From Acidobacteriota bacterium (GTDB lineage Bacteria > Acidobacteriota > Terriglobia > UBA7540), in contig CADDZC010000003.1 of assembly GCA_902812365.1 (NCBI GenBank), positions 1 to 64,000 on the forward strand: DNA of 64,000 nucleotides. Direction: 5' to 3'. This document shows, piece after piece, positions 40,979-49,147 of the stretch; the stretch's first letter is position 1; each line of letters starts with the position of its first letter. The translations under genes and the position numbers were made by a program. Under the pieces are notes generated by a model that saw nothing but the letters and a program-made list of their open reading frames with translations, was not told the origin of the DNA and did no database searches.

Positions 40979-43261
40979 ATGGCAAACCACGATAAGGGGA
41001 GTCCCGCCCCGGCCGGGGACGCGCGCCCCCTGCCCCGAGTTTTGCTGGCCACGACGGCCATGCTGACGTTCATTTCCTTTTGGCGCGCGGCGGCCGTCGT
41101 CCTCAATGACCTGGCTTCCTCGGCCTTTTATGCCGGAGGCATTGCCGAGCAATTCATCGGACCCTCCGCTCCCTGGTACATCCTCGCTGTCATGCTGTTT
41201 GCGTACGCCGTCAGCCAGATGTACGTCGAGAGCTGCAGCATGTTCGTGCGCGGCGGCGTCTATCGCGTGGTCAAGGAAGCGATGGGGGGGACTCTTGCCA
41301 AGTTCTCCGTTTCGGCGCTGATGTTCGATTATATTTTGACCGGCCCGATTAGCGGCGTCTCCGCCGGTCAATATTTAGCTGGTTTTGTTAACGAATTCTT
41401 CGACTACGCCTACCGCGCCCATTATTTCAACTCCCGCTTCGCGGTCAACGCCAATACGACGGCGGCCGTTTTCGCCGTGGCGGTCACCCTTTATTTCTGG
41501 TGGCAAAACGTCAAAGGTATCGAAGAATCGAGCGAGAAGGCCGCCCGCATCATGAATTTCACCACCGTCATGGTGGTTCTTATGATCGCCTGGTGCGGCT
41601 ATACGATCTGGACGCGACCCCAATTCCAGCACCTTCCTCCCTGGCCCAAGCCTTCAAACCTCGCGTTCTCGCCGGAGGCGAGAGGCTGGCTCCACCATCT
41701 GCCGGAAGCTATCGGCGTGATTGGCGTTCTCGTCGCTTTTGGCCACTCGGTGCTGGCGATGAGCGGCCTGGAGACCCTGGCTCAGGTGTACCGCGAGATC
41801 GAGCACCCTAAACTGCCCAATCTCAAGAAGACGGCGTTCGTCGTCTTCGTCTACAGCATGCTGTTCACTTCGCTGGTCTCCTTCTTTGCCTTCATGATTA
41901 TCCCCGACCGCTCAGCCCGCCTGGCGTACAAAGATAACCTGATCGCCGGCCTGGCCATGCATGTCGTCGGACCCTTTCCGGCTCGGCTGGCCTTTCACGC
42001 CTTCGTCGTCGTGGTCGGCATCATGATCCTTTCCGGAGCCGTGAATACGGCCATCGTCGGATCCAACGGGGTGTTGAACCGCGTGTCCGAAGACGGCGTG
42101 CTGGCCGACTGGTTCCGGCGCCCTCATCCCCGCTTCGGCACCTCCTACCGGATCATCAATCTGGTGACCGGCCTTCAGCTACTCACCATCGTGTTGAGCC
42201 GCGGCAACGTCATCGTACTGGGCGAAGCCTACGCCTTCGGCGTCATCTGGAGCTTCGCCATGAAGAGCTTGGCCGTCATGGTGCTCCGCTACACGGAGCC
42301 GGGCCCGCGCGAATATCGCGTGCCGATGAATTTTAAATTGTTCGGAGTGGAAATTCCGGTCGGCCTCGGCCTCATTACCCTAACTTTATTCGCCACGGCC
42401 GTCATCAATTTGTTCACCAAGGAAATTGCCACCATCTCGGGCGTGGCCTTCACCATCATTTTTTTCGCCGTCTTCACCTTCTCCGAGCGGATCACCCGCA
42501 AGCGGGGACTGGCGCACGGGGGGCTCGACCAGTTCCATTTGGAATCCGGCGAGCAGCTCTCGCGGCAGACGGTGGGATGTCGACCCGGAAACATCCTGGT
42601 GATGGTCCCCGATTATTACAAGCTCTACCATCTGGACCAGGTGCTGCGGCGCGTCAATGTGGAACGCCAGGACGTGGTGGTGCTGCACGTGCGCATTCTT
42701 TTGCGCGCCGGCTCGGGAGAACACCCGCTGGAACCCGAACAACTCTTTACAATCAATGAGCAAGAACTGTTCAGCCGTGCCCTGAAGATGGCTGAGCAAT
42801 ACGGCAAGACGATCCGGCTGGCGGTCGTGGGAGCCAATGATATTTGGGACGCCATGGTTCGCGCCGCCACCAACCTGGAGTCCTCGACGATCGTGCTCGG
42901 AGCGTCCTCCAAGATGACGCCGGCGGAGGAGGCGCGGCGGGTCGGTGAGGCGTGGGAACGCTTGCCCGCCCCCAAACCCCAGTTTACGCTCCAGATTTAC
43001 ACGCCGAGCGGCGGGGAGTTCATCTCCTACCTCGGGCCGCACGCGCCGCATCTCACGCCCAAAGAGATCGACCTGCTCCATAGCATCTGGCTCGAATTCA
43101 GCGCCGAGCTGGCCCCCGAGGAGCTGCACCACCACGACATCATCCACTTCGCCCTGAATGAACTTCAGGAGGAGATGCACAATGGCCGGCGCCAGGAATT
43201 GCTGGCCAAGCTCCGGCAACACCTGGAAGAGATCAAGAGCCGGCGGGTACCGCACTTGTGA
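40979..43261 (+). CDS. APC-superfamily permease with C-terminal USP-like domain
   Basis: 760 aa. Residues 1-500 hold about 12 transmembrane helices of the amino acid-polyamine-organocation type (AVVLNDLASSAFYAGGIAEQF near helix 1, FGHSVLAMSGLETLAQVYREI in the core). Residues about 515-650 form a cytoplasmic domain resembling universal stress proteins (NILVMVPDYYKLYHLDQVLRRV, VVVLHVRI, STIVLGASS). A further charged tail follows. USP tails on APC carriers are thought to sense nucleotides. Substrate unknown. Palindromes precede the gene at 40881-40928. Confidence 0.85.
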   Translation: MANHDKGSPAPAGDARPLPRVLLATTAMLTFISFWRAAAVVLNDLASSAFYAGGIAEQFIGPSAPWYILAVMLFAYAVSQMYVESCSMFVRGGVYRVVKEAMGGTLAKFSVSALMFDYILTGPISGVSAGQYLAGFVNEFFDYAYRAHYFNSRFAVNANTTAAVFAVAVTLYFWWQNVKGIEESSEKAARIMNFTTVMVVLMIAWCGYTIWTRPQFQHLPPWPKPSNLAFSPEARGWLHHLPEAIGVIGVLVAFGHSVLAMSGLETLAQVYREIEHPKLPNLKKTAFVVFVYSMLFTSLVSFFAFMIIPDRSARLAYKDNLIAGLAMHVVGPFPARLAFHAFVVVVGIMILSGAVNTAIVGSNGVLNRVSEDGVLADWFRRPHPRFGTSYRIINLVTGLQLLTIVLSRGNVIVLGEAYAFGVIWSFAMKSLAVMVLRYTEPGPREYRVPMNFKLFGVEIPVGLGLITLTLFATAVINLFTKEIATISGVAFTIIFFAVFTFSERITRKRGLAHGGLDQFHLESGEQLSRQTVGCRPGNILVMVPDYYKLYHLDQVLRRVNVERQDVVVLHVRILLRAGSGEHPLEPEQLFTINEQELFSRALKMAEQYGKTIRLAVVGANDIWDAMVRAATNLESSTIVLGASSKMTPAEEARRVGEAWERLPAPKPQFTLQIYTPSGGEFISYLGPHAPHLTPKEIDLLHSIWLEFSAELAPEELHHHDIIHFALNELQEEMHNGRRQELLAKLRQHLEEIKSRRVPHL

Positions 43262-43292
43262 ATGCGGGCCACAGGGGCGCCCCCCTACTCTT

Positions 43293-44288
43293 TTAGCCGT
43301 CGCCGCCGATGGCTTCCGCTGCTTCTTGGTGGCGCAGCAATTGCGTCACCGTTACCCCCAGACATATCAACACGACACCCGCCAGCATCAACTTGTTCAC
43401 ATACTGGTGAAGGAACCGATGCGCGAAGAGGGTCGCCATCAACGGGGTCAGCGATGAGACGGCGTAGACGCGCGCGACTTCCATCAACCGGAGTGCCGTA
43501 AAGATGCAGTAAATAGCGACAACGCCCGAAAGCGTCCCGCTCAACAGAAAACTGAGCCAACTGGGCCACGGTGTTTCAACGAGTAATCGCAGCCGCCCGG
43601 CCAGGGCCAGGCCCGCCAGCCCCACAACCAGGCTGGTGACAAACTGGAGCAGGATCGCCGTCGACTGGTGTGCGCCGCGAAGCTGCCCGTCCCGCCACAG
43701 AACTCCCGAAATGCCGTAGGAGACGGCCGAGAGCGCCGCCAAAGGCATGGCCCAGTACCACGCCGGAGACAGCGCGACACCACGGACTTGGCCGAGAATA
43801 AGGGCTAGAAGACCCACGCCGATCAGCGCCCACCCAAACAGCAAGAACCCCCGCAGTCGCTCGCCGAGCATGAACCAAGCGGCCACCGTTCCCCAGACTA
43901 CCCAGGTCTCCAGCACCGGTACGGTAATCACGACGCCGCCCAGACGAATCGCAAAGTAATAGATGAACAGGCCCAAGGTGGAAAGGAAGCCTGCCCAAAG
44001 AAAGGGCAAAATCGCTCGGCGACCGATGTACGCCTTCGATCCCGGCCAGAGCTGGCGGAACGTCCGATTTTTGATCACCAGGGCGATGCCCAGCACGACA
44101 CTCGGCAGCCCGCGCAGAAACGGCCCAACCAGCGGATCGCCGGCCGTGACCGCCATTTGATCGAAAATGTTCGCCGCCGCGTAGCCAAAGACTGCCCCGA
44201 GCGCCCACAGCTCACCCGAGCGACGCGAACCGGCCGGGGCGCCAACCGTTGCCGCCGATTTCCCTGATTTCTTCCCGAGCGTGGCCAT
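43293..44288 (-). CDS. EamA/DMT-superfamily transporter
   Basis: 331 aa with about ten transmembrane helices in two repeated five-helix EamA halves (about 30-170 and 180-320). It includes GVVITVPVLETWVVWGTVAAWFMLGERLRGF and VYAVSSLTPLMATLFAHRFLHQYVNKLMLAGVVLICLGV, the typical loop and helix of each half. Start ATG 44288 (MATLGKKSGKS); the frame extends to 44528 without support. The DMT superfamily includes riboflavin carriers (RibN, ImpX). This gene is divergent from an FMN-riboswitch-controlled receptor, so flavin transport is a reasonable hypothesis, but its sequence alone does not show it. Confidence 0.85.
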   Translation of the reverse strand: MATLGKKSGKSAATVGAPAGSRRSGELWALGAVFGYAAANIFDQMAVTAGDPLVGPFLRGLPSVVLGIALVIKNRTFRQLWPGSKAYIGRRAILPFLWAGFLSTLGLFIYYFAIRLGGVVITVPVLETWVVWGTVAAWFMLGERLRGFLLFGWALIGVGLLALILGQVRGVALSPAWYWAMPLAALSAVSYGISGVLWRDGQLRGAHQSTAILLQFVTSLVVGLAGLALAGRLRLLVETPWPSWLSFLLSGTLSGVVAIYCIFTALRLMEVARVYAVSSLTPLMATLFAHRFLHQYVNKLMLAGVVLICLGVTVTQLLRHQEAAEAIGGDG

Positions 44289-44430
44289 GGTGGAGTGAGC
44301 GATTATAGCCGTGTATGCGAGTTCGTGGGTCGCGTTCGTCACCGCGCGGCGCACGGATTTTCTCCCGTGCTGGGTTGGAAGGTGCGCCGGCAACGATGAT
44401 TGTGCTATATTAACCGAGACAATTCGATGT

Positions 44431-44593
44431 GACCTTCGGGGCAGGGTGAGGGAAGAGGTTTTTCCCAATTCCCGATCGGCGGTACAGCCCGCGAGGGAGG
44501 AAGAACAGGGGCTGATGGCGATGGCCACTGCGATTCATCCCACGATCCGGTGAAACTCCGGGGCCGACGGTACAGTCCGGATGGAAGAAGGTC
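44431..44593 (+). promoter_or_regulatory. FMN riboswitch (RFN element)
   Basis: P1 is a perfect 7-bp helix: GACCTTC (44431-44437) with GAAGGTC (44587-44593). Conserved segments follow in order: GGGGCAGGGTGA (44438-44449), AATTCCCGATCGGCGGT (44467-44483), ACAGCCCGCGAG (44484-44495), a variable P4 arm, GATCCGGTGAAACTCCG (44544-44560), GGGCCGACGGTACAGTCCGG (44561-44580) and ATGGAAGAAGG (44581-44591). These match the RFN consensus closely. An extra 17-nt hairpin interrupts the P2 loop at 44450-44466. An extended -10 box TGC-TATATT lies at 44403-44411. The element precedes a TonB-dependent receptor by 193 nt. Binding of FMN is expected to lower expression; the mechanism (terminator or ribosome-site masking) is not resolved. 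Confidence 0.95.
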
Positions 44594-44786
44594 AGGGGTG
44601 ATTTCGACGCTCGAGAAGCCTCGACGCCGGGACAGCGCGCCCGTGGAGCGCCGGCGGAACGATTTCTCTGGCGTGCCCTCCTTTCTTTCTCTTGCCCCGA
44701 AAAAACAGCTTTGAGCCAGCCGCTCTGGCCGAGGTGTCCGCTGGGATGGCACCGCCGCCGGAGGGCGACCTGGCGTGAGGACTGTC

Positions 44787-47700
44787 ATGACCAATATCAT
44801 CCGACAAGCCTGGCTCGGCGGGTGTCTCGCGGTCTTAGGCGCGGGACTCTCCCCGGCTTCAGGTCAGTCTTGGAACAGCAGTTTGGAGGGCGTCGTTTTT
44901 GATCCTTCCGGTGCGGCTGTCCCTGCGGCTTTGGTTGAGTTGCGTAATGAGGCCACCGGTCAGACGCGCCGGACCCTCGCCGCCGCCGACGGCGCTTACA
45001 GCTTTCCGCTGTTGCCCGTCGGCACCTATGATTTGCGCGTCGAGAAACCAGGTTTTACCCCGCAATTCGAGCGAGGCTTGGTTCTCGAGGTCGGCGAAGC
45101 GGCGCGCGTCAACGTGACTCTGCTGCTCGCGCATCGCCACACGGCCATCAGCGTGGAAGCGCGTCCCGCGCTGGTGGACACCGGTTCACCGGCGATCGGC
45201 GAGGAGATCGGCAACCGGCGGGTCAACCAGCTTCCCCTCAACGGCCGCCAGTTCTCCCAACTGGCCCTTCTCGCCGCCGGCACCGTGCCTCCCTACCCGA
45301 ACGGCGCGACGCAGCAATTTAACACCCCAGCCCTGGGGCTGGGATTCTCCGTCAACGGCCAACGCTCGGAGCGCAATAATTTCACCCTGGACGGCGTCAG
45401 CATCACGGAGCCCTTTGCATATAGCCTCACCGTCAACCCGTCGGTGGATGCTATCCGCGAGTTTCGCGTGGTCGAGAATTCTTACTCCGCCGCCCAGGGC
45501 GTCACCTCCGGCGCCCAGGTGGAGATCGCCACGCGGTCGGGCACAAATCGGTTCGCCGGCACGGCCTATGAGTTTCTGCGCAACAGTGCGCTCGATGCTC
45601 GGAACTTTTTCGACGCTCCCAGCCGCCCCGTCCCGCCTTACCATCAGAACCAGTTTGGCGGTAGCCTGGGCGGGCCGATTCAACGGGATCGGTCGTTTTT
45701 CTTTGCCAATTACGAGGGCCTGCGAATCCACCAAAGTATAACCAACACGACGCTGTTGCCTTCGATCGCTTTGCGAAATGGCGACTTCAGCGGCCTCAAT
45801 CCGCTCACGGGAAGGCCATTTCCGCCCCTGATCGATCCGGCGACGGGCCGGCCGTTTGCGGGCAACCAGATTCCCCTGTCGCGGATCGATCCTCTGTCGA
45901 ACGCCATCCTGGCGCGCATCCCCTTGCCCAACCAACCCGGTGCCGGGCCGGAGGAAAATAATACGATCAACGTCGGTGATCGAAAAGTCAGCTCCGACCA
46001 GTTCACCCTTCGGATTGATCATCAGTTGACGCCCAGCCACGAACTTTTTGCCCGCTTCCTGCTTTTCAATAGCGCTCAGCTTTTCCCCTTTGTGCCCAAT
46101 TCGTTTGCCCAGAACCCCTCAGCTCCGCCGGGTTTCGGAACCAACAAGGACGACAGCGGGCGAAATCTGGCTCTGGGTCTGACGAGTACGCTTCGGCCCA
46201 CGCTCGTCAATGACTGTCGCTTTGGCTACAACTACTATTTCGGAACCAAAGAAGCCCAGAACATTCACTCCGGGTTTTTGGAAAGCCACGGTATCCGGCG
46301 GGTGCCCGGGGCGACCAACGACGGCATTCCGGCTATCAACGTGCCCGGTTATGCGGACCTCGGCGACAGTGACATCTTCCAGCCGCAACTTCGCCGAGAC
46401 AATACGTTCCAATTTACGGACGCCCTGGTTTGGGTGAAGGGTCGCCATACCCTCCAGTTCGGTGGCGACGTGCGACGGTTCCGGTTGTTTTATCTCGTCG
46501 AAGACTTCGGCCAGGGTCTGTTTTCCTTTAGCGACGGACCGAGTTCGGTTTCAGGAACAGCCTTTGCAGATTTCCTTCTCGGGCGGCCGTTTCTTTCCTT
46601 CGCCCAGGCCGGCAATTCGGGCGGAAATGATCGACTCGACTACCTCGGGCTGTATGTGACGGATGAATTTCACGCCACCCGCCGCCTGACGCTCAGCTAC
46701 GGGTTGCGGGAAGAATTCTATTCACCGCCCACCAATGCCGACGGGCGCGCCTCGATTCTGGATCCGAGCGACGCCTTGCGCTTCATCGTGAGAAACGACC
46801 GCGGGCAGGCGCAGAGTCTAATCCAGACCCCGCTCATCGCAGGACTTCAGCAGCGGTTTGGACTTGAGTTTATGACCTCGCAGCAGGCCGGGTTGCCCCC
46901 GTCCTTGATCCGGCCCGATTGGTCCAACTGGGCGCCCCGCTTCGGCTGGGCCTATGACCTCCGCGGGGACGGCCGAACGTCGTGGCGCGGCGGATTCGGT
47001 GTGTTCAATTCGCTCGGCGAACTCGATTACGCCGCTGAAACCCGCCTCAGCCCACCCCTCACCGAATTTCTCTTCGGTCTCGATCTTTGCCGTTTCTTCG
47101 GGCCGGGCGCCTGCGGCCAGCCGTACGCCCCGCCGCCGTTGACCTATGCTCTAGCCTACCAGTTGGGCAACCAGCCTCCGGATGCGGTTTCTTCGCCTCC
47201 CAATCTTCGTAACGGGTACGCTTACGAGTATAGCCTCGCGATCGAGCATGAGCTGACACCCCACACCGTCGTGTCCGTAGCCTATTCGGGCTCCGACGCC
47301 CACAAATTGCCCCGCCGCGCGCTTCAGAACCAAGGCATACCCAACCTGCCGGGGCTGCGTCGAGGATACCATCCGCAACCGGGGCCCAATCAGTTCATCC
47401 GGGCTACGGACGTCAATTCCAATTACAATGGCTTGATTGTGCGGCTTGAGCGGCGGTTCGAGCCCGGGCTCTCCTTGACGACGAGCTATACGTGGGGTAA
47501 ATCGATCGATACCGCCTCTGGGTTGCAAGGGACGAACCAGCCTCAGGATAACTACAATCTGCGGGCTGAACGCGGCTTGTCTGATTTTGACATTCGCCAC
47601 CGGTTGGTCCTGTCAAGCACGTGGGATCTGCCTTTCGGGGCTGGGCGGCGTTGGCTGGCGGCTCCGTGGTCTAAACTGGCCGCGGGCTGGAAGTTCGCTA

Positions 47701-48149
47701 ATATTGTCACCTTCCAAACCGGCGAGCCCCTCACGGCTATCCTCCCGACAGCCTTGAGCGGCACCGATTCCAACGGCACTGATCGCCCTGATCTTATTGG
47801 TAACCCTCGACTTCCAGCCAACCAACGAAACCCCAACCGTTGGTTTAACACCGCTGTTTTCGTGCCGCCCCCGGTCTACCATGATGTTTTCGGTGCCTTC
47901 AGCATCCCCGGCAACGAGGGACGGAACGTCATCACCGGCCCCGGCCTCGCCGATTGGGACTTGAGTCTGGCTCGGGATATCCGCCTCGCAGAAAGCACGG
48001 TCCTGACCCTCCGCGGCGACGTGTTTAACGCCACCAATCATCCCAACTTCGATCGCCCCGGTCTCATTGTCGGCACTTCCAACTTCGGCAAGATCAGTTC
48101 GGCGGAGAACTCACGGCAAGTGCAACTGTCGCTCCGCCTCAGTTGGTGA
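44787..48149 (+). CDS. TonB-dependent receptor (Oar-like), FMN-riboswitch controlled
   Basis: 1120 aa outer-membrane protein. A signal peptide (about 1-26) precedes a carboxypeptidase-regulatory-like domain (SLEGVVFDPSGAAVPAALVELRN...LPVGTYDLRVEKPGF, about 30-110). The plug comes next (RRVNQLPLNGRQFSQLALLAAGT...NGQRSERNNFTLDGVSI), then a long beta-barrel ending in QVQLSLRLSW with a terminal aromatic residue, needed for BAM insertion. Start ATG 44787; a GTG at 44775 is possible. The RFN element upstream predicts repression by FMN, hence a role in uptake of riboflavin or a flavin-containing compound. The receptor class alone does not define a ligand. hemX starts 65 bp downstream. Confidence 0.93.
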   Translation: MTNIIRQAWLGGCLAVLGAGLSPASGQSWNSSLEGVVFDPSGAAVPAALVELRNEATGQTRRTLAAADGAYSFPLLPVGTYDLRVEKPGFTPQFERGLVLEVGEAARVNVTLLLAHRHTAISVEARPALVDTGSPAIGEEIGNRRVNQLPLNGRQFSQLALLAAGTVPPYPNGATQQFNTPALGLGFSVNGQRSERNNFTLDGVSITEPFAYSLTVNPSVDAIREFRVVENSYSAAQGVTSGAQVEIATRSGTNRFAGTAYEFLRNSALDARNFFDAPSRPVPPYHQNQFGGSLGGPIQRDRSFFFANYEGLRIHQSITNTTLLPSIALRNGDFSGLNPLTGRPFPPLIDPATGRPFAGNQIPLSRIDPLSNAILARIPLPNQPGAGPEENNTINVGDRKVSSDQFTLRIDHQLTPSHELFARFLLFNSAQLFPFVPNSFAQNPSAPPGFGTNKDDSGRNLALGLTSTLRPTLVNDCRFGYNYYFGTKEAQNIHSGFLESHGIRRVPGATNDGIPAINVPGYADLGDSDIFQPQLRRDNTFQFTDALVWVKGRHTLQFGGDVRRFRLFYLVEDFGQGLFSFSDGPSSVSGTAFADFLLGRPFLSFAQAGNSGGNDRLDYLGLYVTDEFHATRRLTLSYGLREEFYSPPTNADGRASILDPSDALRFIVRNDRGQAQSLIQTPLIAGLQQRFGLEFMTSQQAGLPPSLIRPDWSNWAPRFGWAYDLRGDGRTSWRGGFGVFNSLGELDYAAETRLSPPLTEFLFGLDLCRFFGPGACGQPYAPPPLTYALAYQLGNQPPDAVSSPPNLRNGYAYEYSLAIEHELTPHTVVSVAYSGSDAHKLPRRALQNQGIPNLPGLRRGYHPQPGPNQFIRATDVNSNYNGLIVRLERRFEPGLSLTTSYTWGKSIDTASGLQGTNQPQDNYNLRAERGLSDFDIRHRLVLSSTWDLPFGAGRRWLAAPWSKLAAGWKFANIVTFQTGEPLTAILPTALSGTDSNGTDRPDLIGNPRLPANQRNPNRWFNTAVFVPPPVYHDVFGAFSIPGNEGRNVITGPGLADWDLSLARDIRLAESTVLTLRGDVFNATNHPNFDRPGLIVGTSNFGKISSAENSRQVQLSLRLSW

Positions 48150-48213
48150 CTCAGAGCCTCCGAATCGGGGTAATATATTCAGGCGAGGTCGTTTTCATGA
48201 TCGGGGAGTGAGC

Positions 48214-49044
48214 ATGCAATCGGCTCTGCTGTGGTGCGCCCTCGGTTTCTACGGATTGGGCATTTTGTTGGCCCTGCCCTCGATGATGCGGCGGAGACCT
48301 TCCCTCCCCTCATCTACCTTGGCAGCCGTTGCGGTCGGTCTGGCTTGGCACGCCATAGCCCTCCTCACCCTGGCTCGAGCCGTGCATCGCTTGCCGGCCA
48401 TCGACGTGGAAAGCGCGATCTCGCTTTTAGCGTTTGGCGTAACCCTCGCCTTTTTTGTGACTTACTTGCGCTACCGCATTACCTCGCTGGGCATTTTCAT
48501 GCTCCCGTTCTCCTTTTTCCTCACCCTGCTCGCCGCTTCACCCCGGGGTCGCCCGGCAGACTTTCGGCCTTTCTCCAACACTTGGATCGTCATCCACGTC
48601 TCCGCCATGATCGCGGGCTATACGGCGCTATTCTTAACTTTTGTCGCTGCGATCATGTACCTGATCCAGGAGCGCGAGCTCAAATCGAAAGCCCCGCGAG
48701 CCTTCTATTACCGCCTTCCGTCCCTCGAAGTTTGTGATCAACTTTATTATCGGTCGCTGGTTCTGGGGCTCTTCTTGCTAACCCTCGGTATTCTGACGGG
48801 CTTCGTCTGGGCCAGCCGGGCATGGCGCGGCCCCTGGGAGCTGGACCCCAAGATTCTGGCTTCGCTGGCGGTTTGGATCATTTACCTCGTATTGTTTTCG
48901 ACCCGGTACAGCGGCAACTGGCGCGGCCGGCGGTTGGCCTACGGCGCCATCCTCGGATTTGCTGTCATCATGGTGACCTTTCTCGGGGTGACGTTTGTGA
49001 GCCGCCAGCATGGATTCCTGCCGATGTCGGGGAGAATGCCATGA
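48214..49044 (+). CDS. HemX/CcsA-like cytochrome c assembly family membrane protein
   Basis: 276 aa with about eight transmembrane helices. The segment WRGPWELDPKILASLAVWIIYLVL matches the tryptophan-rich DPK heme-handling motif of the CcsA/CcmC family. Its position directly before hemA-hemC-hemD fits HemX, which modulates HemA levels in other bacteria; a role in cytochrome c maturation is the alternative. Start ATG 48214 is preceded by GGGGAG. A TAATAT box at 48171-48176 may be a separate promoter after the receptor gene. Confidence 0.82.
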   Translation: MQSALLWCALGFYGLGILLALPSMMRRRPSLPSSTLAAVAVGLAWHAIALLTLARAVHRLPAIDVESAISLLAFGVTLAFFVTYLRYRITSLGIFMLPFSFFLTLLAASPRGRPADFRPFSNTWIVIHVSAMIAGYTALFLTFVAAIMYLIQERELKSKAPRAFYYRLPSLEVCDQLYYRSLVLGLFLLTLGILTGFVWASRAWRGPWELDPKILASLAVWIIYLVLFSTRYSGNWRGRRLAYGAILGFAVIMVTFLGVTFVSRQHGFLPMSGRMP

Positions 49045-49147
49045 TGAGGGTCGCTGTGAACTGGGACGCCATGAAGAGTTGCCCGGCAAGGGGGCGCGAC
49101 CGCGCCGCGGGCGTTCCGCCGAGCCGCAGGGCCGCTTTGGACTTGGT

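Noticed and set aside
44289-44528. N-terminal extension of the DMT transporter into the riboswitch region
   Set aside because: The added residues lack transporter features and would overlap the FMN aptamer in antisense. ATG 44288 gives a normal N terminus.
48149-48214. Direct FMN control of hemX-hemA-hemC-hemD
   Set aside because: No aptamer lies in this gap and a -10-like box suggests a separate promoter. Kept only as an open question among the findings.
49010-49147. Upstream extension of hemA
   Set aside because: The extension is Arg/Gly-rich and antisense-like. ATG 49148 gives the conserved HemA N terminus.
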